DNA from: Dermanyssus gallinae
Lineage: Eukaryota > Arthropoda > Arachnida > Mesostigmata > Dermanyssidae
DNA length: 64,000 bases
Direction: 5' to 3'
NCBI GenBank assembly: GCA_003439945.1
Contig: QVRM01006096.1
Span: forward strand, 1-64,000
In this document: positions 44,986 to 57,800 of the stretch, one piece after another
Layout: the number at the start of each line of letters is the position of its first letter
How positions within the stretch are numbered: the first letter of the stretch is position 1
The notes under the pieces: model-generated
Seen by the model: only the letters and a program-made list of their open reading frames with translations
Told to the model about the DNA's origin: nothing
Database searches by the model: none
Program-made: the position numbers and the translations under genes

Positions 44986-46242
44986 TCGCCGCCAAACCGC
45001 ATTTTGGATTCGTCTTTAAAAAGTGCAAAATTTTAATGTACACACCCCACCATCGTTTCTCTGCAGTTCTCCAAAATGTGATGTTGTCAGCATGCACTTT
45101 TCCCGAAGTTCCACACACGAAATTAGGAATCCTCCGCCTTGTCCATAGGGCTGATTGGGACGATTTTCACATACCGCACTTGTGATATCGTCTGCCGCAG
45201 GTTTGTTTATGTAGCCATCTGGCGATGTGGACAACCTTTTACTATCAAGCCCTGCCTACTTACGCGGTTGAAGCCTTCCCATTCAGACCAGGATATTGTG
45301 CGTAGCCTATTAATTAGCGTCTGTATGAAGCACTTGTGTTACCCGACGACTCCCTCAAAAATGCCGCACTTAATGGAAGCGCTGCAGCGGACAAGCTTAA
45401 GTTAAGCCTCCCTTAAATTGCGTAAGTTAATCCTGAAGTATTCAAGACCCCGGTGGCTGGTGGTGGTATTTTGGCTTAACGTGTTTTTATTAACAGTTTG
45501 CTTAATTTACCTTCTGTAGTGTTCTATTCTATTCGTTTTGTAATTCTACAAAATTAAACGTGTTCACTACTGCGGCTCTTGGTTCTTCTTACTAGCAGGG
45601 TAAGGTCATATATATGTATAGTAAATAAATATCCCTGGTAGTCGTTTCATCGGCATAGACGCAATTCCAAGCTCAGTTTGTTGCATGCATTGCACTGTTA
45701 TTGGCAAGTGCTACTACGACCATAAATCGCTTCGATGTCCAAAACCGTCTGTATCAAAAGCAAGATCGGCAGACGCTAATCGAAATACTTTCTTCGAGTG
45801 GCTCTAAACTTTCGCCGTCGACTCGTGTCGACGTATCTGCATCGGTGTCGGGTATTCTGTTTAAATCACTCGAATTGAGCATCATGTACTATATTATGTA
45901 AACTTGCTACATAAAGTTGTCTTTATAATAATTTTTTTTCTTCACGCTTCCGGCGAGCGAAATGGCGCAACGATGTATCCTCAAAGAAGTGCTGCGCATT
46001 CCACTGCATGGTACTTGGTTCACCTCAGCAGACAGAACCGGCAGATGCACAACTTGTTCTCTTCGTGAAAGGCGGCATTTCAACATACCATGCACCTGAT
46101 GTATATATACTACGTGGCGACTGTCGCATGCAGGACCAGACAAAACGTGCAAAAAAGGAGAAATCGCTTTCTGCGATGAATCAACAACCCGCCCATGTTC
46201 TTGATGGAGTAGTATCTTTGCCATATGTATGTAGGTATGTAC

Positions 46243-46307
<65 letters not shown>

Positions 46308-46580
46308 CGCATCAATTTGGTGAATGCGCTCGATGGATGCGACCGTTTCATGTTGCGAATTCTTGATTTCAATAATGCTTCAACCCGCCTTCTTCTTTCG
46401 CGTCGTTTCCTCGAATACGTTGTGACCTTAAAGACGGTGATAAACATATTACATGTCAACTAGGACATTCATAAATACAAGCTTTATCTGCGTTTGATGT
46501 GTCTTCGTGGCTAGATTGCGAAAGTTGTGTCCTTGTTTTCCACCCAGTAAATAAATACGTCAACCTCGAATGAAGTGGTG

Positions 46581-46611
<31 letters not shown>

Positions 46612-46645
46612 AAATGTGATGGCTCAACAGTTATATGTATGTATA

Positions 46646-46704
<59 letters not shown>

Positions 46705-46915
46705 GTTGGAAGCAGAAGAGCAGTTATGAAAAGCTCAGCATACAAACTGTTGAGCATATAACTGTTGATGTTTATGCACCAATATTGGTAGATTTTTGTT
46801 GAGTATATACGTGTGCAGTTCGGTCTGAAGGCGAATAGTGAAAGCGTTGAAGCTACGCGAAGCTCAATCTCTGCCTAGTGTTTGAAATCGCGATGGGGTC
46901 TATAGAGGCAAAGGG
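44986..46915. other. No gene recognised; TA tracts
   Basis: TA tracts at about 46240-46304, 46580-46610 and 46648-46701. The open frames here overlap these tracts or show no recognisable similarity. Confidence 0.4.
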
Positions 46916-46919
46916 TTAT

Positions 46920-47500
46920 AAATCAAATCAAATCAAATGCACCTTTATTTAGTCAAAGGGGGGACAATATTTACATTTAGAAACCGTTACCTAGATACTA
47001 CAATAGTCAGTTTACTTGTGTGGCGACATTTGCACTGTTAGCGCTTTAAGTTCTCATTGCCCTCGCCATCCGCCACGAAAACATGTTATTTACACGATCT
47101 GTCTTGGCAATTTGTTTCGACGAGATGGTGTTACCGCTTCTAAGATTGTTCAACCGAATGCTAAAATAATTTGACTTATTTGATGAGTTTATAATACGAT
47201 TGAACATGCGATAATCCGCTCTGGACTGAAGTTCCCGAATAGGGCTTATCACAATAGAATTTCGGGCAATGTTACACCTTAACGAGACACGACGAAGGAA
47301 TCTCCTCTGTACACTTTCCATTGCTTCAATGTGTTTATCTAAGTAAGGCCGCCAAACCTCACAGCAATAGAGAAACTTAGGTACAACCAAACTATTATAA
47401 AGCCTCATGTAAAAATTGTAATCATTAATTATGAAACAACGAAATATGGTATTAGATATAAGATTAGCTGATCGGATGACTTGTGTAATATGGGTGCTAA
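46920..47500 (-). mobile_element. CR1/Jockey-type LINE, 3' end with short tandem tail
   Basis: The minus-strand frame from about 47500 to 47046 reads RLYNSLVVPKFLYCCEVWRP, then MESVQRRFLRRVS, the conserved thumb and C-terminal block of LINE reverse transcriptases of this type. It ends MFSWRMARAMRT at the stop, 47046. The 3' UTR ends in an AATAAAGGTGCATTTGATTT motif followed by a tandem TTTGA tail (46921-46938), typical of LINEs that end in short repeats and not poly(A). The 5' side is truncated into a TA tract at 47501-47525. A second fragment of the same family lies at 62669-62830. Confidence 0.8.
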
Positions 47501-47529
47501 TATATATATATATATATATATATATACAT

Positions 47530-47725
47530 TTTTTAATAGCCATCCACCCCGACGATCATGTTGATGGAGCAAACGCTGGCTAATCATTTGGGGACCGCTG
47601 TTGCTGTTGTTCTGGCGAGCACCAAAGCGCAGCAATGGTGTTTCATCTAGCGATGGCCCCATCGGTTGCAGTGGCGGGTTGTCCGGTGGGTCCCATCGAA
47701 CTGGCACGTGTTGATACTAATAGCA
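47530..47725 (-). other. Possible minus-strand exon, unidentified
   Basis: An open minus-strand reading with a Pro/Asn/Gln-rich, non-repetitive peptide (VRWDPPDNPPLQPMGPSLDE; DETPLLRFGARQNNSNS). A plausible acceptor (CTGCTATTAG) lies at about 47715-47724. No donor is convincing, and the frame runs into a TA tract. It might be a conserved exon of an unseen gene or chance. Confidence 0.2.
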
Positions 47726-48095
47726 GGTAGGCAGACAGACAAGCAGGCCGCAACCTTCTCCGCTCGTTGATCGCTGGTGACGGCTATGGTGGTGCCGGTG
47801 ATGTTGCGTAGGCAGAGATGCCCACAGGTAGAACAAGGGCCTGTCCGTGCGTCCGTCCATCAATTAATTCGTGCACCCATCTATTCATTGATTCACTTGC
47901 TTACTCATTTACTCAAGCATGAATCTATTCATCATCGATCATGCGTTTGTTTGTTGATTTGGTAATGACCACCATCACCCCCACCACCACCACCCCCACC
48001 GCCATTATGTTCTTTACCGTCCACCTTATTCTTCACTACCGTGTTCAAGCGCCGCCGTTAGCACAACTTCCATTAGTCGATGATCCAATCCAGTT

Positions 48096-48283
48096 GAGCC
48101 CGGTGGCGTGGTGGCAGGAGTCTGGGCCTCGCAACCGGAGGAGACACATAGCAGGTGCGCGGGTTCAAGCCCCACCGTTGCACAATTTTATTTATGGGGG
48201 TCCGTCTGTGAAGCAATGCGCAGAGCAGTCCCATGGTGGACGTTAAATCTTGGCTGAGAGTCAGCCCCAAAAGGATTTTTTTT
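48096..48283 (+). mobile_element. SINE type A (tRNA-derived), + strand copy
   Basis: Head GAGCCCGGTGGCGTGG, core CTCGCAACCGGAGGAGACAC, B box GGGTTCAAGCCCC, a body ending GGCTGAGAGTCAGCCCC and a T-run tail at about 48276-48283. The sequence CAATCCAGTT before the head resembles CAATCCGTTC just after the tail, a possible target-site duplication. Confidence 0.85.
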
Positions 48284-48299
48284 GTCTATTCAATCCGTT

Positions 48300-50150
48300 C
48301 GTCCCTCAAAGCACTCTGGCTCTTTGCGCTGGCTTCGCATTTCGACGACACTGTTCTTCATCGAGCCGGTAACACGTGAGCGCCGAATGAAGGCTGCTGC
48401 GTCGGCAGTGGTGTAAAGCGTTGTCTGTTGTCAGTGTCCTTTTCGTCATCCTCATCATGCCCATCCTACCCCCGATTCCCGTTTCCCGTCGTCCGGGTGC
48501 GGCGGCCCACATCTGTGTGCGCCGATACTGGCGCTTGCGGCGACGTTCTGCTGGCCCGTTCAAACAGCAGCTACAACAACAAGAATAACAACCGCCACAA
48601 CAACAACAACAAGAATAACAACCGCCACAACAACAACAACAAGAATAACAACCGCCACAACAACAAGAATAACGACAACAGCAACAGAAGCAGCAACAAC
48701 AACAACAACAACAACAGGACATACAGTGGTGGTTCCCGTTTCTGCAGATGCAGCTGCCAGCTGTTGTTGTTAATGTTGTTGTTGTTGTTGTTGTCAAGAA
48801 TGATGGTTGGTTGTGAAGATGACATCGAAGATGGAGACGACGATGTTGTTTCTCTCGTTGGTTTGTTGGTTGTTCAGTCGCTGTGTCTGTATGTCTGTCT
48901 GTCTGTATGTCTGTCTATAGTTGTTGTTGCTATGCGGTCTACCGGCCGGTTTACCGATGCATGCCTTCACTGTTGAAGAAGTGTGTTCGCGCTTTGACGA
49001 CGGCGGCGGCGGCTACGACGTCGTCTACGGCGGAATCTGTGTCAGCAACTGTGGTGGTTGGTAGTGGACGAAGTAGACGACGAAAACACCGACAGCAATA
49101 CGAAAAGAAAAAAGGCTACGCCAACCGCGACAGCAAAAAACAAAACAACAACAACAACAACAACGATAACAACAACAGCAGCAACAGCAACGGCAACACG
49201 GTGGTGGAGATGATGATGATGATGATAATGGCATTTATGACGATGATTACTACACCACCACCACCATTTCGGCGGTGCTACTCACCCCATCATCATCATC
49301 GTCATCATCATCGTCATTATCTGTACCGTGTAGAAAGACGAAAGGAAAGACGACCAAAGAAAATGTTGAGCAGCAGCACCACCATGCATGCATCTGGGTA
49401 GACAGATATAAAGACGGAAAACAGAGCCGCCGCCGCCGCCGCTGCTGGTTTGCTGCAATATATGGATTTTTCTGTAGGTGAAAAGTCTCGTTCTAGCCCT
49501 CGTTTCGGAACCTCCAAGCCAAAGAGCAGCAACAACAGTAACATCAACAACAACAACAACAACAACAACGACGACGACAACAAAAACAACGACAACAACA
49601 GAAGCAGCAGGCGCAGCCGCACACAGCCAGTCAGCCAAGCTGGCTGGGTCGGTCATGGGTCCCGCAGTTGTCTGTCTGTTGCCGCTTACTGGTATTGGCC
49701 TCTCCCTTTCTGTATCTGTCAGCGGCGTTGTCAACGCCAGCGGGCTCGTGGCGGCAGGAAGGGAGTTCGTACGCGACACGAACAGCTTCGTTTCCCTTTT
49801 CCCGCAGTTTTTTCCCTCTTTCCTTGACAGAATCGTGCTCTCTCGCACGAGATGACAGAAAACCTGGTGCACCAAGCAATAGAAGGCGACAAGACATTAT
49901 TGCAGTATATATTCAGATATTATTATTATTATTAGCTGCTCATCATACCATGGCGCCGATTATAGATAGACGCGGCGGCATTGCCTCTCTACACACCGTG
50001 AGAAACAGAAACTGACTCAGACATTCTCCCTGCCCCGCGCTGGTTCCCCGTCGTTGCTTGCAAGTTCTTCTGGCCAGGTCCCGATTTTGGCTTTTGCTGT
50101 CCCACTGCTGATGGGTCCTAGTGTTTAGCATAGCTACCGGTAGATACGAA
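48300..50150. other. Triplet-repeat-rich region, no proved gene
   Basis: CAA-, CCG-, GAT- and CCA-type runs succeed one another (about 48565-48800, 49140-49345, 49435-49445, 49505-49610). Long open frames exist on both strands but encode runs of Asn, Val, Cys or Thr that mirror the triplets. The density of such runs and the higher GC could mark untranslated exons or a promoter region of the septin, but no splice sites or signals settle this. Confidence 0.4.
48565..48690. repeat. 27-bp tandem repeat, three to four copies
   Basis: The unit ACAACAAGAATAACAACCGC plus CACAACA is repeated head to tail with almost no divergence, then breaks into plain CAA repeats. Confidence 0.9.
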
Positions 50151-51419
50151 GGAAAGATAGTTTTTAAACTCTGTGCGTATTTACGTCTCTTTGCTTGTTC
50201 AGCGTGCTCGGCTACCCATCCTGGGCTGACAGAGAGCTATGGCTGAGATACGAGGGAGCCCTGGTGCAGGACACTGTAGCATCTCAGCTTAAGCACTTGC
50301 CGTGACACCATAATGGTATGGTCATGCTATCAGGTCTCCAGTGGTTGTCCACTCCGGGGCTCCGTGGTTTTAATCATTTAATTTCATAATTATTAATATG
50401 AAAAGTAACGCACATTTGTTGTTTAATGCGACGTGAGATTCTTCCAGAACTTCTTGGACAGCTTAGTGGGTGTATGTAGGCCTCGTGTAAGTATCGACCC
50501 CGTTTCCGCATACTACGCAAAGAAAGGGTTCGCATATTGGAGCTCCTGTCCTGATAGCGGCAGCCATCGGAAAAGTGGTTGGGTCCAGCATGGTGTCTAG
50601 ATGTGGAGATAGATGGCATGGGCTTTAAGTCAGCTTCACAAAAACATCTCAGGCGGCTCTAAAAATCGCCTTTTTCACGGCGCATACACGAAGAGTTTTG
50701 GATATATCTTGCTAGCGTTCTGCTACTGTATCCGTTTAGTTTCTCTCTCCAAGGGTTCTTCCAAAGGGCCGGAGCCCAAATTTTACATTCAAATTCCATC
50801 TTATGTTTGTGAATTAGCTGTCATGCTACCTACATTTAGCATTTTGTAACCCTCATTTTTAATTAGAATTTAAATCAGGACCATTTGGGGGGCAGCAAAA
50901 TCCTTGAATAAGAAGAGCCTGTCTTCAACATCTTCGTGTAAGAGCCAATGTTATAGCAATTTGTTTGTGTTAACTGTCCTGGTGGAAGAACTAATTTCGG
51001 TAGTCCCTTATAGAAGAAACATTGGCGCGGCGAAACATCACACCCACTGGAGACGATATTGAAAGCGTAAACGTTGGCCCAAAATATAGGCTAATACGTC
51101 TTCAGGGTCGTGGGCAAGGGTAGTTTTCAGACGTCTTTAAGACCGCATAACTTTGTGCCTACCTCGCTGTTGATATCAGTCACCCAAAAACTCCCATACT
51201 ATTCAGTCGGCCTTCCGACGCGGAGGCATTCGATGACAAGTGTGCTTCGATTATATTGGGTACTCTGCGGTGTCTGCTTACCACCTTGAGTCGCTTGTTT
51301 CTCGTAAGCCCCTGGGGCTTATTCGATTGTAAAGCCCTGGACACCCGATGCGCCACTTGGCGGCTAAAATAATTCGAAGCCTCGGTGGACCTTGGATGCG
51401 TAGGCACCCTGCACACCCA

Positions 51420-51450
<31 letters not shown>

Positions 51451-51795
51451 GGATTCCCTTACTCCCTAAATACTCCACCAGGAAGGGTTAGGGAACAATA
51501 TTGGAGGACAAACTACCATTGGTATTGAGTCCGAGTAACTCAAAGTCCTAAGTAGTGTAGCCCCCGTGGTCGAGATCTAGCCTTATGCGATTGTGTTGTT
51601 TTATTTAACCACGCAACCTCGGCAAACCTTTAACGACAGTCCGATAGGCTACTGTCCGTGCAGCTCATATCTTGCTTCAGTACCACTAAGGTACCATTAT
51701 GCAATTATTTTGTGTGCATTAATGAGAGGGGGATGAGGGTCTATAAGGGACTACCTCTTTTATTGAGACCTCTGCACTTCCGTTGTTTTTATTTG
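50151..51795. other. No gene recognised
   Basis: No supportable exon or transposon. It holds a TA tract at about 51423-51450. Minus-strand open frames at 51180-51478 have no recognisable similarity. Confidence 0.4.
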
Positions 51796-51802
51796 TGTTG
51801 TT

Positions 51803-51980
51803 GTTTTTTTTTTACTATAGCCGAATATAGTCCAACTCGACACTCACCTTATTTGAATTGAGATAACGATGAAACGACCAACCAAGAGTGGCCACTCTAG
51901 GATTTTAACCCACGACCTACCGAATGCAAAATAATAGCTTGTCTACACCTAAGCTACCGGAACGCTAGCGATCCGTATAG
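51803..51980 (-). mobile_element. SINE type B (tRNA-derived), diverged minus-strand copy
   Basis: On the minus strand: A-box-like GTAGCTTAGGTGTAG, B box GTGGGTTAAAATCC, then GAGTGGCCACTCTTGGTTGG matching the body of the copy at 4121-4271, and an A-run tail (T-run on the + strand at about 51803-51812). The shared TTGCATTCGG...GGCCACTCTT pattern links the two copies. Confidence 0.7.
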
Positions 51981-51984
51981 TAGT

Positions 51985-52350
51985 AATCGTCGGTTTCTCT
52001 AAAACTCTTGCAGTGTTTATGCTTCTCTTTATTAAACAGTGAATACAAAAATACACTGTATACGTGTTCCAGTCTATCGCATGTATATATATATATATAT
52101 ATATCTAGTATAATTACGTTTTAATATTGTTGACACCCTAATGGATGATATTTTCTCACGGCACACGGTTGTGGAACCTCTCATCAGCAGATGGGGGCGA
52201 GATTAGGTAGGCTCGCTTCGCCGACAGACACTGCCCTGCGCGTCGTGCACCTCCTCACGCGGCGACCAGTAATACATGTGCAAGCGCACCTCGCTGAGCA
52301 AATAATCTGGCGTCTAATATCAAGTCATGCGATAAAAAATGGCGCTTCCC

Positions 52351-52397
<47 letters not shown>

Positions 52398-52602
52398 TTG
52401 CAAATGAAGAGGTAATTATAAAATATAATACCAAAATAGTATGAACGGACGAACTGAATACCAAATAGATGCTACTAAATCGCATGCAGAATTGTAGTCA
52501 TGAATGATAATTACACATTGGCGTTAAAATTATCTATGTATATATATATATATATGTATATATATTGTAGTAACCATTTATTTTGTGCTTGTTTGCCAAC
52601 AG
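51985..52602. other. Upstream flank of the first septin exon seen
   Basis: TA tracts at about 52083-52105, 52355-52393 and 52538-52566. The last bases, CTTGTTTGCCAACAG, form a good 3' splice site for the exon at 52603, so at least one further upstream exon is expected, but I could not find it. Confidence 0.6.
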
Positions 52603-52769
52603 ATGACGATCCAACAGGAAATTGGCTTTGCCAAGCATCTGCCGACACAACTACACCGGAAGGCGGCAAAGAAGGGATTCGACTTTAACTTAATGGTCGT
52701 TGGTGAATCAGGGCTTGGCAAGAGTACCCTGGTCAATTCACTCTTCATGGCCGACCTTTATCCTGACAG
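52603..52769 (+). CDS. Septin exon 1 (first coding exon seen): polybasic region and P-loop
   Basis: Encodes [20 protein letters not shown] and the [14 protein letters not shown]-loop, ending at YPD plus two bases of Arg. Acceptor GCCAACAG and donor GACAG|GTAGAT. It ends in phase 2. Confidence 0.92.
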
Positions 52770-54696
52770 GTAGATTTTAAAAAGCGCGCGACGATGTGTT
52801 AGCGAGTACTAACTCGCTCAGATTACTTAGGGAAGATGGCAGGCAACTTGTGTTTACCTCAAGGAAAAAGAATGAAATGAAAAATCATGACCATTCAATT
52901 CATTGAATTATAGAAGTACAAGCTCTGTCTAAATGTGAGGGAGTATTTGCATGAATCTAGGTGTTACTTGTCTAAAGTCATATCAACGAGTTCATATGAA
53001 GTTATGGACACCTAGCAATTTGTATTCAAATGGATGCTTATTTATGTGACATGTCCTATTTTAATTTTAGATATCTAGTGCAAATGAATGATATATATAT
53101 ATATATATATATATATGTGTCTAGTGCTAGTGAATGCAAATACTCCAGCGTCCTGCAGTCTTTACGATCAGGTCCGGTACATTTATTTTTCTAGTCATAT
53201 CTATTTTAATCAGCTTCCGGTCATAGTAGAGTGTTACCACGTTGCTTCAAGCCGTTCATGAATCCCCCTCTAGTCTAATGACATACCTGAGCAGGAACGC
53301 CCCACGTTATGGCCAATGCGGGTTTTCGCACACTAACATAACAATTATTTTACCTTGAGTCGTTAGATTTGTTTTGAATGTTTTTTTTACGACTTTCTAA
53401 TAGCTGAGTGCTAATACGGATAATCCGTAACCCATGTAGCACTACAGTAATTGCAATCTATGTGTAGTTTGGTGCGAAGCGAACTAATATAGCGGTTCAG
53501 TATGCTTAACCAGTATGTAAACCGTTAGCGCCTAACCAGTATCAGTCGCCTGGAACGCACATGAGGTACTTCCTGTTAGGCTATCGTACGCCGCCTTCAG
53601 GCTCTCACGTGGTCGCCCCCCAACGCGATTAAATTGAAAATAGTACTAAGCATGTAGTAACAAAGTTAATGGATTAACGTTCAAGTCGTAACCATCGCAT
53701 AACACTGCTAAAGCCAGTAATAATTAATTCCTCTTATATCTCATATACATATGTAGTAGTATCTAAATGTTGAAACGTGGTAGCGGCGGCAAAAGACGTG
53801 ATTGAATGTTGCCACAGCGATCTCGGTCGGGATCGACGTGGGCGGCAAGCTTCCATCGAAGCATCATCATTCTTTAGATTTTCACATTTGGGTTAAGGTT
53901 ATAGGTCGGTTATAGATCACTAATAACTCAGTGAATATGGGAGGCACGTTAGATTCGTCCGTAAATGAATACGGGAGGCACGTTAGATTCGTCAGTAAAG
54001 GATCGTATAGTCTGCGTCGTTGTTGTTGTTGCTGCTGCTGCAGCTGCTGTTGTTGTCAAGCATGCTTATTACGGTCGTAGGTCGTGTTGTTGTTGGTTTA
54101 TTGGTCCCTTTGTTCAAACGAGAACGGCTGATGGCTGTCTGCTTCGGCCCATGTGTTAACTTTGTGTTTGTCGATCTCTGTGCGTGTGTCCGTCTGTGCT
54201 TCTTCTTCGTCCTGCGTTAGACGCATCCCGGACGCCGTCGACATGGGCGACGGCAATACCGTCGAGGTGGAAGCCAACACCGTCGAGATCGACGAACACG
54301 GAGTCAAAGTCCGGCTGACAGTCATCGACACGCCGGGCTACGGTGACCGGCTCAACAACGACAGCTCATTCGAGCCCATCATTAAATACATCGACGATCA
54401 GTACAACAGGTAGGTTCGTTCGTTCGTTCGCTCGCTCGCTCGCTGATTAGTTGAATCGCTGGTTAGTTAGCTAGTTAGCGATCTAGCTAGTTGATGAATG
54501 TATTGATATTTCTTCGTTAACGTTGACGATGGCGATTCGCTTCTTAGGACGACGCATCGGAGCGTCCTCCGTTATTCGACTCGTTCCTCTTGCATCTCTC
54601 GATCGATTTCTGCTGCCCCTTTCACCCTGTCACTCTGCCACACCAGCTACTTGTTTTTGCCGTATCAATGCCAATTCGAACTGATATATACATATA

Positions 54697-54747
<51 letters not shown>

Positions 54748-54823
54748 TATATAATATATATATATGTATGTATTATATATATATATATATATATATATAG
54801 ATATATCCATCCATACATACATA

Positions 54824-54859
<36 letters not shown>

Positions 54860-57800
54860 ATAATATACGGAACTTAGGCAAGCAAGCATTTACATATGGT
54901 GTTCAAACGTATCGCGACTTTTGTGTTTTTTCAAAAATTATTCATTTATTCATAGAATATCTATTTTGTCCCCTTCAAAGTAGCCCCATGAGATATTATA
55001 CACTTGTGCCAACGGTTTTTCCAATCTTCGAAGCACTTCAAAAAACCATTTTTTTTATCTTGTTCAGCTCCTCCTTCGATGCCGTCTTTATCTCGTCAAG
55101 CGTAGCGTAACGTCGTCCTTTCATGGGCCTCTTCAGTTTAGGGAACAAGAAAAAGTCACAGGGGGCCAGATCTGGGGAATACGGTGGCTGCCGCATCATT
55201 AGTGTGTTGTTTTTGGCCAAAAACTCGCGCACAAGCAACGATGTGTGAGCAGGGGCGTTATCGTGGTGCAAAAGCCAATTTTTGTTCTTCCACAAATCCG
55301 GGCGTTTCTGGCGGATTACTTCGCGCAAATTGCGCATAACTTGCAGGTAATATTCCTTATTGACCGTTCTACCCTGTGGCAAGAACTCATGATGCACCAC
55401 GCCCCTGCAATCGAAGAAAACTGTCAGCAAAACTTTCACATTCGACCGAACTTCGCGCGCTTTTTTCGGTCTTGGTTCGTGCGGCAGCTTCCATTGAGAT
55501 GATTGAGCTTTGGTTTCCACGTCATAACCATAAACCCACGATTCGTCACCAGTTATGACCCTCTGGAGCAAATTTGGGTCGTCGCGGACAGAGTCCAACA
55601 TCTCATTAGCAATGTTCATGCGATGCTGTTTTTGGTCGCAATTGAGCAATTTTGGTACGAATTTCGCGGCGACCCGTCTCATGCCCAAATCATTGATAAA
55701 AATCGAATGGCACGAGCCAATCGATATGTTTAGGTCCTCAGCAACTTCTCTAACGGTGATTCGACGATTGGCCAATACCATTTTCTCCACTTCATTAATT
55801 TTTTCGTCTGTTGTTGAAGTGCTCGGGCGTCCGGCACGCTCTTCGTCGTTCACATCTTCTCGGCCTTCTGAGAACATTTTGTACCACCGATAAACGTTGC
55901 TTCGGTCCAAGGTAGCTTCTCCGTATGCCACAGTCAACATTCGGAATGCATCCGCGCACTTAATTTCGTTTTTCACACAAAATTTGATACAGGTTCTTTG
56001 ATCCATTTTTTTGAATAGGTAAAAATCGAAGACGATCCAAAACACGTGCAAGCAAAGCAGCTGTCAACAATTAAGTGAACATTCAAAATGGCCGAGCTTG
56101 TCGGCATAAGTGAGAGACATGAGTACCAACATAACGCCACAAAAAATCGAAATTCGAATATACGTAACCCGCGAAAAATTCAAAGTCGCGATAACGATTG
56201 AACACACCTCGTATCTTGCGTAGGGCGTTTGTTCAAATTTACAGTTATCGACACCAGTCAATAAATGCCTCTGTGTAGTGAAAGCTCGGAACTTTCACTT
56301 ATTCAGCATGCGTGCCGTCCTTTCGCATATCGTGTTCGTTAGTTGCTTAAGTGCGCTGAAATCAAGAATTTTCGTACAGTGTTTGATGTAGGCCTTAGAC
56401 TTCAAAAAGGGGTGACTTAGGATTTACGAAAGTTCAATGTCATATTATTTAATCTAAAAAAGAGATAAACATATTGACACAACAGGGGTATCAGAATCTG
56501 CAAAGAGAAAAAGAAACTATATATATATATATATATATATATACGAGAGCGGTCGAAAAGATCTTTTAAAAAAACGAACGTTTATTTAATCTTCCAAAGT
56601 GTTCGCGTTCCTTTCAAAATAGCTTCTACCCGCTGCAATGCACTTGCGTCACCTTCTTTCCCATTCCTCGAATCATTTTTAACCGTGCCTTTCAGAATTG
56701 AGTTGAGTTGCTGTTGTGATTTTTTTCGTTATCGTCTGTATAGTTTCAAAACGTTGTTTTATATTTGTAAGGACAGGGAAAAGTGCCGCGGAGCTAGATC
56801 CGGCGAATAGGGAGGTTACAGAAATATAGAAATCGAATTTTTCATAATACGAACTTAGTAACGATGTGTGTGCCGGTGCGTTGTCGTGACGGCGGATCTA
56901 AGAGTTGTTTGCCCAGAGCTCAGGCCTCTTGCAACCAACGCTGCCGCGCAATCTTCTTAAAATTTCGCGGTAATATTCCTTATTGATCTTTCTTTGAACT
57001 ATCTTTGGAAGTACCAGTGGGAGGATTTGGCTCTGGTTTGTCGATGTCGTAACCATATACCCATGATTAGCACCCGGCAATCACTCTCTGAAGCAATCTG
57101 GATCTTCTGCCACCGCCTGAAGCTTCAATCCGGACATCTCCCGACGGGCGTTAATTTGCGGGAAATTCAACATTATTGAAACGAACTTCGCTGCCAGCGT
57201 TCTGACGCATAAAATATTGGTCAGGACTGTTACTACAAATATATAAGATATCACTAATTCCTCAGCTGCCTCCCTGATAGTAATTCAGCGACTCTTGAGT
57301 ACGATATCACGAACTTTTTAAAGAATCCACTTTACAACACATGATTTGGTTTTTAATACAGAACGTGGTGCAGATTCGTTGCTCCTCCAATTTCGGCCCC
57401 CCCATGGTGATTTCGGTCTGACGGCAAAATTCAAAGTATAAGAACTTGCCGATCCACTCCCGTATATATATATATATATATATATATGCTCGCATTTATT
57501 TAGGAATTTAATATATACATGTGAATGTTTAAATCCACGGTACCGATGGCTCACTCCTCATCTATCACTCGTGTCCGAGTGGGAGTCTTGCCCGACCCCT
57601 GACGCGAAGACGCGGGTGCATCCAGTCTTTCATAGTGCCGAGCACCGAAATCGCGTTACCTCTCTGAATCTCTAGAGAAAGCCGTTGGCAGAAGAAAGTG
57701 CCCGCCCTCTTGTCCATCGTAGCCTGCTGTAAAGCGTCGCCAACCTGGGAAATTAGCGTGGTTGTATATATGCTTATAGTGAAAGTATCCAGACGTTCAC

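Noticed and set aside
44720..45185. Open frames encoding poly(Val/Ala) and Asn/Ser runs
   Set aside because: They only mirror GTT/GCT triplets on both strands; no conserved domain.
48306..49875. Long frames on both strands with runs of Asn, Cys, Leu, Val or Thr
   Set aside because: All derive from triplet microsatellites; overlapping frames on opposite strands are equally open.
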